A stretch of 64,000 nucleotides of DNA, from contig NZ_PYYB01000001.1 of NCBI RefSeq assembly GCF_003044185.1, positions 2,686,978-2,750,977 of the forward strand, read 5' to 3'. Positions 59,164 through 64,000 of the stretch are shown in pieces. Position 1 is the stretch's first letter. Every line of letters starts with the position of its first letter. Under the pieces are notes generated by a model, which was not told the origin of the DNA, did not search any database, and saw only the letters and a list, made by a program, of their open reading frames with translations. The DNA is from Paraconexibacter algicola. GTDB taxonomy: Bacteria; Actinomycetota; Thermoleophilia; Solirubrobacterales; Solirubrobacteraceae. The position numbers and the translations under genes are program-made.

Positions 59164-60345
59164 TCAGTGGGCGTGGTGGTGGTGCCCGCCGCCCGCGGGC
59201 AGGGCGTCGACCGGCATCCGCGCCACGAGGACGCTGCTCAGCGCGGTGGTGAGCGGCACGCTGAGGAGCAGGGCGATCGAGCCGACGAGCGTGGCGACGA
59301 CCGGCTCGGCGATCTCCGGGCTGTTGAGCAGGTCGGCGCCCGAGACCCCGCCCGCGTCGAGCAGCAGCAGCAGCGGCAGCGAGGCGCCGACGTAGGCGAG
59401 GACGAGCGTGTGGGTCGTCGCGACGAGGTGGTCACGGCCGACCGAGAAGGCCCCGGCGTACAGGCCGCGCGCGGTCAGGTCCGGGTTGGCGCGCCGCAGC
59501 GCGAGCACGGCGGAGGCCTGGGTGACGGCGGTGTCGGCCAGGACGCCCAGGGCGCCGAGCACCATGCCCGCCAGCACGATCCCCTGGAGCGAGACGCCGC
59601 CGGCGGCGAACGCCAGCGCGTTGGCGGTGTCGCCGCCGCGACCGTCGAGGCCGGTGAGGTCGACGAGCAGCTGCCCGAGCAGCGCGGCGACGGCGAGCGA
59701 GGCGGCGATCCCGAGGATCGCCGCGAGGCTCTGCGCGGCGAGGCCGTAGGTGAGCAGCACGGTGAGGAACATCACCGCCAGTGCGCCGACGAGGGCGACG
59801 AGCAGCGGGGCGGTCCCCTCGAGCATCGCGGGGACGAGGAACTCGACGACGAGCGCGAGGCTCGCGGCGAAGCCGAGCAGCGCCCACAGGCCCTGCACGC
59901 GGGCCATGCCGACGAGCAGGACGGCGAAGACGATCGCCAGCCACAGCTGCGGGCCACGGCGCTCCCGGTCGACGTAGGCGTAGGCCTCGGCGGTCGCGCC
60001 CTCCGGGATCTCGGCGCGGCTGACGCGGATCCCGTCGCCGGGGTCGAGGTCCGGGGTGACCTCGACCGGGCCGAGCGTGATCCGCGTGCGCTCGCCGCGG
60101 TCGGGGCCCTCGTCGACGCGCGCGACGATCGAGCGGCAGGCCTGCTGCGTGCCGGGGCACGCCTCCTCGCGGACCGACACGACCTCGGCCGCGAGCGTCG
60201 TGACGCGCTGCACGCGCGGGTCGCCGCCGCGGTCGTCGGGCGCCCACAGCGCGACGAGCCCGACGAGGGTCGCGAGGAACAGCACGAGGACCGCGCCGGC
60301 CATCAGCCGGCCCGGACGGGTGTGCAGGAGCAGGCGCCGGGACAC
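59164..60345 (-). CDS. YibE/F family membrane protein with a His-rich tail
   Basis: This 393-residue protein begins with a membrane anchor (GRLMAGAVLVLFLATLVGLVALW). An extracytoplasmic beta domain of about 100 residues with a Cys pair (EEACPGTQQACRSI) follows, then about seven further helices matching YibE/F (PF07907), a family of unknown function. The C-terminus ends GGGHHHHAH, a likely metal site. GTG 60345 is chosen because the upstream ATG 60402 lies inside the operator palindrome. The gene is divergent from a metal ABC transporter and shares its regulatory region, so a role in metal movement is probable. Confidence 0.85.
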   Translation of the reverse strand: MSRRLLLHTRPGRLMAGAVLVLFLATLVGLVALWAPDDRGGDPRVQRVTTLAAEVVSVREEACPGTQQACRSIVARVDEGPDRGERTRITLGPVEVTPDLDPGDGIRVSRAEIPEGATAEAYAYVDRERRGPQLWLAIVFAVLLVGMARVQGLWALLGFAASLALVVEFLVPAMLEGTAPLLVALVGALAVMFLTVLLTYGLAAQSLAAILGIAASLAVAALLGQLLVDLTGLDGRGGDTANALAFAAGGVSLQGIVLAGMVLGALGVLADTAVTQASAVLALRRANPDLTARGLYAGAFSVGRDHLVATTHTLVLAYVGASLPLLLLLDAGGVSGADLLNSPEIAEPVVATLVGSIALLLSVPLTTALSSVLVARMPVDALPAGGGHHHHAH

Positions 60346-60387
60346 GGATCCGTCTTCGCGGTCGGTGGACCCGCCCCTGCATAAAGC

Positions 60388-60400
60388 GAGAACCGTTCTC
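60388..60400. promoter_or_regulatory. Fur/Zur-type palindromic operator
   Basis: GAGAACCGTTCTC is perfectly symmetric apart from the central base, in the style of Fur-family (Zur) boxes. It lies upstream of the plus-strand -10 (60409-60414) in the -35/spacer region, and beside a minus-strand TTTATG (60380-60385). A bound repressor would control both the ABC operon and the YibE/F gene. Confidence 0.68.
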
Positions 60401-60408
60401 ATTCCCGC

Positions 60409-60414
60409 TACGAT
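60409..60414 (+). promoter_or_regulatory. -10 element of the metal ABC operon
   Basis: TACGAT ends 7 nt before GTG 60422 and overlaps the alternative ATG 60413. This favours GTG 60422 as a leaderless start. Confidence 0.55.
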
Positions 60415-60421
60415 GGTCGGC

Positions 60422-61288
60422 GTGTTCGAGGTCTTCGAGCTGCCGTTCGTGCAGCGTGGCGTCTGGGAGGTCCTGCTCCTCGCTGTCGGCGCCGGGCTCA
60501 TCGGCACCTGGGTCGTCCTGCGCGGGCTGGCGTTCTACGCCCACGCCGTCGGCACCGCCACCTTCCCCGGCCTCGTGCTCGCCGACGGGCTCGGCTTCGC
60601 CGCGACGCTCGGCGCCGCCGGGACCGGGCTGCTCGTCGCCCTGGGCGTCGGCGCCCTCGGCCGCCAGGCGGCCCGCAGCGGCCGCGACGCCGAGCGCCAC
60701 GACGCCACCACCGCGCTCGTGCTCTGCGGTGCGCTCGCCATCGGCGTGCTGCTCGCCTCCGACGTCTTCGGCTCCGCCGCGAGCGTCGAGACACTGCTGT
60801 TCGGCAGCCTCCTCGTCATCGACGACGGCGACCTCGTCCTCGCCGGGGTCACGAGCGCCGTCGTGCTCCTCGCCACCGTGCTGCTCGAGCCGCGCTGGCT
60901 GGCCACCGGCTTCGACCCCGCGTCCGCCCGCGCCCTCGGCGTCCGCTCCGCGCTGCCCGACGTGCTGCTGCTCGCGCTCGTCGGGCTCGTCGCGCTGTCC
61001 GTGCTCTCCGCGGTCGGCGCGCTGCTCGCCACCGCGCTGATCGTCGTCCCGGCCGCCACCACGCGGCTGCTCGTCCGGCGGGTGCGGGCCTGGCAGGTCG
61101 CCACCGTGCTGCTCGTCGCCGTCGAGGGGGTCGCCGGACTCTGGCTCTCGGTCGAGACCAACGCGCCCCCCGGTGCGACCATCGCCGTCCTGTCCGGCGG
61201 CGCGTTCGTCCTCGCCGCCCTGCTGCGCGCCGGGCTGCGCCGCGGCGTCGTCCGCGCCCGCCCGCTCCCGGAGGTCGCCCGCGCATGA
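60422..61288 (+). CDS. Metal ABC transporter permease (ZnuB/MntB-like, first)
   Basis: This 288-residue permease of the ABC-3 family (PF00950) has about eight helices. The family motif region AFYAHAVGTATFPGLVLADGLG and the later ARALGVRSALPDVLLLALVGLVALSVLSAVGALLATALIVVPAATTRLL are diagnostic. It imports divalent metal (zinc or manganese). GTG 60422 is set by TACGAT 7 nt upstream, and ATG 60413 is the alternative. It overlaps the ATPase gene by ATGA. A second, different permease follows, so the channel is probably a heterodimer. No binding protein is visible. Confidence 0.9.
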   Translation: MFEVFELPFVQRGVWEVLLLAVGAGLIGTWVVLRGLAFYAHAVGTATFPGLVLADGLGFAATLGAAGTGLLVALGVGALGRQAARSGRDAERHDATTALVLCGALAIGVLLASDVFGSAASVETLLFGSLLVIDDGDLVLAGVTSAVVLLATVLLEPRWLATGFDPASARALGVRSALPDVLLLALVGLVALSVLSAVGALLATALIVVPAATTRLLVRRVRAWQVATVLLVAVEGVAGLWLSVETNAPPGATIAVLSGGAFVLAALLRAGLRRGVVRARPLPEVARA

Positions 61289-62112
61289 GCACCGTCAGCC
61301 CCGCCGAGCCCACCGTCGGCGCCGATCCCGGCGTGCCGCTGCTGGCCGTCCGCGGCGTCACCGCGGGCTACCGACCCGCGCCGGCGCCCCCGATCCTCGA
61401 CGGGATCGACTTCACCGTCGGGGCCGGGAGGCGCGTCGCCGTGCTCGGCCCCAACGGCGGCGGCAAGACCACGCTGTTCCGCGTCCTGCTCGGCGAGCTC
61501 GCGCCCCGGGCGGGCACCGTCGAGCTCGCCCGCGCCGCCGTCGTGCCCCAGACCGAGCGCTCGCGGCTGGACTTCCCGGTCAGCGCGCTCGACGTCGCGC
61601 TCATGGGCGCGATCTCCCGGCTGCCCTGGTGGCGGCGCCCGGGCCGCGCCGAGCGCGCCCAGGCCCGCGAGGCGCTCGCCGCCGTCGGGCTCGGCGAGCA
61701 CGTCGACCGGACCTTCGGCGACCTCTCCGGCGGGCAGCGCCAACGCGTGCTCGTCGCGCGCGCCCTCGTCCAGGACGCGCCGGTGATCCTGCTCGACGAG
61801 CCGTTCAGCGGGCTCGACGCCACGAGCGCCGCCCTGCTGGAGGACGTCCTCGCCCGGCTCGCCGCCGAGGGCCGCACGCTCCTCATCGCCACCCACGACG
61901 TGCAGCAGGCGCGCGGCTGGAACGACCTCGTGCTCTGCCTCAACCAGCAGCAGATCGCGTTCGGCGCCCCGTCGCTGCTGACCCGCGAGGTGCTCGAGCG
62001 CACCTACGGCGCCGACCTCGTGGACATCGACTGCGCCCAGCACGGGCCGGAGCGGACCGTCCTGCCCGCACACCACTGCGACCACGACCACGGGCACGAC
62101 CACCGGCCGTGA
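61285..62112 (+). CDS. Metal ABC transporter ATP-binding protein with His-rich tail
   Basis: This 275-residue ATPase has Walker A GPNGGGKTT, the signature LSGGQRQRVLVARAL, Walker B VILLDEPFSGLD and switch His in ATHDVQQ. It is of the ZnuC/MntA type. The C-terminus (about the last 20 residues) is HHCDHDHGHDHRP-like, a metal-binding tail that could sense cytosolic zinc and slow transport. It is coupled to both permeases by 4-base overlaps (ATGA in, GTGA out). Confidence 0.93.
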   Translation: MSTVSPAEPTVGADPGVPLLAVRGVTAGYRPAPAPPILDGIDFTVGAGRRVAVLGPNGGGKTTLFRVLLGELAPRAGTVELARAAVVPQTERSRLDFPVSALDVALMGAISRLPWWRRPGRAERAQAREALAAVGLGEHVDRTFGDLSGGQRQRVLVARALVQDAPVILLDEPFSGLDATSAALLEDVLARLAAEGRTLLIATHDVQQARGWNDLVLCLNQQQIAFGAPSLLTREVLERTYGADLVDIDCAQHGPERTVLPAHHCDHDHGHDHRP

Positions 62113-62936
62113 TCGAGCCGTGGCAGGACCCGCTGATGCAGCGGGCGTTCCTCGAGGTCGTCCTGCTCGGCATCGCCGGCGGGCTGCTCGGCTGCTGGGT
62201 CATCCAGTACGAGCTGTCCTACAGCGCCGAGTCGCTGGCGCACGCCCTGCTGCCCGGGCTCGTCCTGTCCGCGCTGACCGGCCTGCCGCTGCTGCTCGGC
62301 GGGGCCGCCGGACTCGCGGCCGCCGCGCTCGCCGTCGCGCTCGCCGGCCGGATCCCCGAGCTCGGCCGCGACACCGCGGTCGCGGTCGTCGTGACCGCGA
62401 TGCTCGGGCTCGGGGTCCTGCTCGCCCTGTCCCCGGACGCGCCCCCGCGCCTGCAGGACCTCCTCTTCGGCGACGTCCTGGGCGTGTCCGACACCGACCT
62501 CCTCCTCGCCGGCGTGCTCGTCCTCGGGGCGGTGCTCGCGCTCGTCCTCCTGCACGGGCGGCTGCTGGCCGTGGGCTTCGACCGCCTCAGCGCCTCCGCG
62601 CTCGGCGTCCGGCCGCTGGCCGTGGACGCGGCGCTGCTGCTGCTGCTCGCCGTCGTGCTGCTCGTCGCCGTGCAGGGCCTGGGCAACCTGCTCGTCATCA
62701 GCATCCTCATCGCGCCCGCCACCGCGGCGCGCGCCGTCGGCCGCCGGATGGCGCCGATGATGCTCGCCTCCGCCGCGGTCGCCGTCGTCGGCGGGATCGC
62801 CGGCCTGTACGTCAGCTACTACGCGGAGACCGCGGCGGGCGCGTCGATCACCGCCTGCCTCGTGCTCCTCGCCCTCGGCGCCTCCGCGGCCCGGGCCCTG
62901 CGCCGCGTGACGGTCGCGCGACCACGCGCCGTCTAG
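62109..62936 (+). CDS. Metal ABC transporter permease (second)
   Basis: This 275-residue ABC-3 permease has about eight helices (VVLLGIAGGLLGCWVIQYELSYSAESLAHALLPGLVLSAL, ASALGVRPLAVDAALLLLLAVVLLVAVQGLGNLLVISILIAPA). It is clearly homologous to the first permease but diverged. GTG 62109 overlaps the ATPase stop (GTGA). The TAG stop at 62934-62936 is also the start of the -10 hexamer TAGCAT of the next gene. Confidence 0.92.
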   Translation: MIEPWQDPLMQRAFLEVVLLGIAGGLLGCWVIQYELSYSAESLAHALLPGLVLSALTGLPLLLGGAAGLAAAALAVALAGRIPELGRDTAVAVVVTAMLGLGVLLALSPDAPPRLQDLLFGDVLGVSDTDLLLAGVLVLGAVLALVLLHGRLLAVGFDRLSASALGVRPLAVDAALLLLLAVVLLVAVQGLGNLLVISILIAPATAARAVGRRMAPMMLASAAVAVVGGIAGLYVSYYAETAAGASITACLVLLALGASAARALRRVTVARPRAV

Positions 62937-62939
62937 CAT
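62934..62939 (+). promoter_or_regulatory. -10 element of the last gene, overlapping a stop codon
   Basis: TAGCAT begins with the TAG stop of the permease and ends 7 nt before GTG 62947. Stop codon and promoter share bases. Confidence 0.5.
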
Positions 62940-62946
62940 CCAGTCG

Positions 62947-64000
62947 GTGATGTGCCGACGCCGCGCCGCCCTGGGCGCCGGGCTGCTCGCCGCGGTCCTG
63001 CTCCCCGCCACCCCCGCCGTCGCGCACGGCATCGACGCCGCCCCGGACCTGCCGGTCCCGTCGTGGCTCTTCGGCTGGGCGGCCGCCATCGTGCTCGTCG
63101 TCTCGTTCGTCTGGCTGGGGACCGCCTGGCGCACCCCCAGGCTGCGGCCCGCCGGCCCCGACGCCCCGGGCGCCGACCGCGCGCCGGACGCCGCGGACCC
63201 CGTGCCGCTCGCCGTGCAGATCCCGGTCGGGGCGCTCGCCGTCGTGCTGTGGCTGGCGACGATGTGGGCGGGCTGGTCGGGCACCGAGGTCCCGGAGGCG
63301 AACCTCGCGCCGACGCTCGTCTTCGTCGTCTTCTGGGTCGGGGTCGCGGTCGCCTCGATCCTGTTCGGCGACGTCTGGTCGACGCTCAGCCCGTTCCGCG
63401 CCCTCGGCCGCGGGGTCGGCGCGCTGACCCGCCGGCTCGGGGTGGAGGGCCCGCCCGCCGTCGACTACCCGCAGCGCCTCGGCGCGTGGCCGGCGGCGCT
63501 GGGGGTGCTCGCGTTCGCCTGGCTGGAGCTCGTCGCGTCCTCCGGGGACCGGCCCGCGAACATCGCGACCGCGACCGCGATCTACTCCGGCGTGACGTTC
63601 GTCGGCATGGCGGTCTACGGCGTCGAGACCTGGCACCGGCGGGCGGAGGCATTCTCGGTCCTCTTCGGGCTGCTCGCGCGCATCCGCCGGCGCCCCGTGC
63701 TGCGCGGCCTGGGCGGCTACGACGCCACCCCGGGCATCACCGCCGTCGTGCTCGTCGCGATCGGGACGACGACCTACGACGGGCTCTCGGGCGGCTCGAT
63801 CTACGCCGACACCGCCCCCGACGTCACGCGCTGGCTCGTGCGCCGCGGGCTCTCCAGCGACTTCTCGTACACGGTCTACGCCGCCGCGCTGATCGTCGTC
63901 TGCATCGCGCTGATCAGCGGCCTGTACTGGCTGGCCTGCCGGTCGGCGGAGCGCACCCGCGGCTGGCCGGCCGGGCGCTCCGCCTGGGACGCGTTCTCGC
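62947..64000 (+). CDS. Multi-span membrane protein (3' partial)
   Basis: The reading frame runs off the window after 351 residues. A signal-like N-terminus (RRRAALGAGLLAAVLLPATPAVAHG) is followed by at least seven hydrophobic segments, separated by loops such as LFGDVWSTLSPFRALGR and GLGGYDATPGITAVV. The VAHG-D-LP-P-WLFGWAA start and overall plan resemble an actinobacterial membrane family that databases sometimes label fenitrothion hydrolase. That name should not be taken as function. GTG 62947 is set by TAGCAT 7 nt upstream, and ATG 62950 is the alternative. It follows the metal ABC operon by 10 nt and may belong to it functionally, possibly in metal handling. Confidence 0.75.
   Translation, partial: MMCRRRAALGAGLLAAVLLPATPAVAHGIDAAPDLPVPSWLFGWAAAIVLVVSFVWLGTAWRTPRLRPAGPDAPGADRAPDAADPVPLAVQIPVGALAVVLWLATMWAGWSGTEVPEANLAPTLVFVVFWVGVAVASILFGDVWSTLSPFRALGRGVGALTRRLGVEGPPAVDYPQRLGAWPAALGVLAFAWLELVASSGDRPANIATATAIYSGVTFVGMAVYGVETWHRRAEAFSVLFGLLARIRRRPVLRGLGGYDATPGITAVVLVAIGTTTYDGLSGGSIYADTAPDVTRWLVRRGLSSDFSYTVYAAALIVVCIALISGLYWLACRSAERTRGWPAGRSAWDAFS

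Noticed and set aside
60346-60402. ATG 60402 as the YibE/F start
   Set aside because: It would place the palindromic operator and both promoters inside the gene. GTG 60345 gives a normal membrane-anchor N-terminus.

Overview
The window is about 64 kb of very GC-rich DNA (third codon positions almost all G/C), densely packed with genes on both strands. A group-1 sigma factor, an OpcA/Zwf pentose-phosphate cluster, ergothioneine genes (EgtB/EgtD), a WS/DGAT acyltransferase, class II DAHP synthase, a MerR-DICT regulator and a lone AbiEi/DUF559 protein point to a high-GC actinomycete. The mix looks most like class Thermoleophilia (Solirubrobacterales/Patulibacter/Conexibacter type). That placement is inference, because no rRNA is present. 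I see no tRNA, rRNA, CRISPR array, integrase or transposase, and no gene-free stretch longer than 300 bases.

Layout. 1-2.6 kb: the end of a kinase-less KdpD, a membrane-anchored UspA protein and a convergent GH113-like lipoprotein. 2.6-8.2 kb: rhodanese, secreted GDPD, D-threonine-aldolase-like enzyme, a lipoprotein, acyl-CoA dehydrogenase and a membrane-anchored minimal zinc protease. 8.2-9.2 kb: a DUF559/AbiEi gene bracketed by two copies of a 50-bp palindromic repeat. 9.2-18.7 kb: class II DAHP synthase, a secreted GH31 enzyme, thiolase, and a translationally coupled NodI/NodJ-like ABC exporter plus FAD oxidoreductase. 18.7-23.2 kb: WS/DGAT, a short-chain dehydrogenase, egtD and egtB. 23.4-40.2 kb: a minus-strand carbon-metabolism region: tal-pgi fusion, gnd and zwf, then opcA, GH15, pgl and a histidine phosphatase, then a DUF1800/DUF1501 pair and a second GH15. 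A ceramidase-like gene on the other strand splits zwf from opcA. 40.2-50.8 kb: quinone oxidoreductase, small unknowns, glpX, a TetR regulator with a likely shared operator, MerR-DICT, moeA, a degenerate GGDEF protein, an RlpA-like protein and an Ala/Lys repeat protein. 51-59 kb: the principal sigma factor, secreted proteins, PilT, AIM24, HxlR and a Tat-exported peptidoglycan amidase. 59-64 kb: a YibE/F-family membrane protein divergent from a three-gene metal ABC transporter across a Fur/Zur-type palindrome, then a multi-span membrane protein cut by the window edge.

How the genes fit together. The central block supplies oxidative pentose-phosphate flux from glucose released by GH15 enzymes (glucoamylase or trehalase): pgi, zwf with its assembly factor OpcA, pgl, gnd and tal, with fructose-1,6-bisphosphatase nearby. 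Acyl-CoA dehydrogenase, thiolase, a hydroxyacyl-CoA-dehydrogenase-like SDR and WS/DGAT suggest fatty-acid turnover and storage lipid. EgtB/EgtD, rhodanese and Usp proteins suggest redox and stress handling. The right end looks like a metal (probably zinc) homeostasis locus.

Three patterns cut across genes. Twenty genes carry a TANNNT-like -10 hexamer ending 6-8 nt before the start codon, the signature of leaderless mRNAs, and I used this to choose several starts. Two unrelated secreted enzymes end in the same four-cysteine module. The AbiEi/DUF559 gene sits between matched palindromes, like a small mobile or selfish unit. Starts not fixed by an overlap, a Shine-Dalgarno or a -10 remain provisional.
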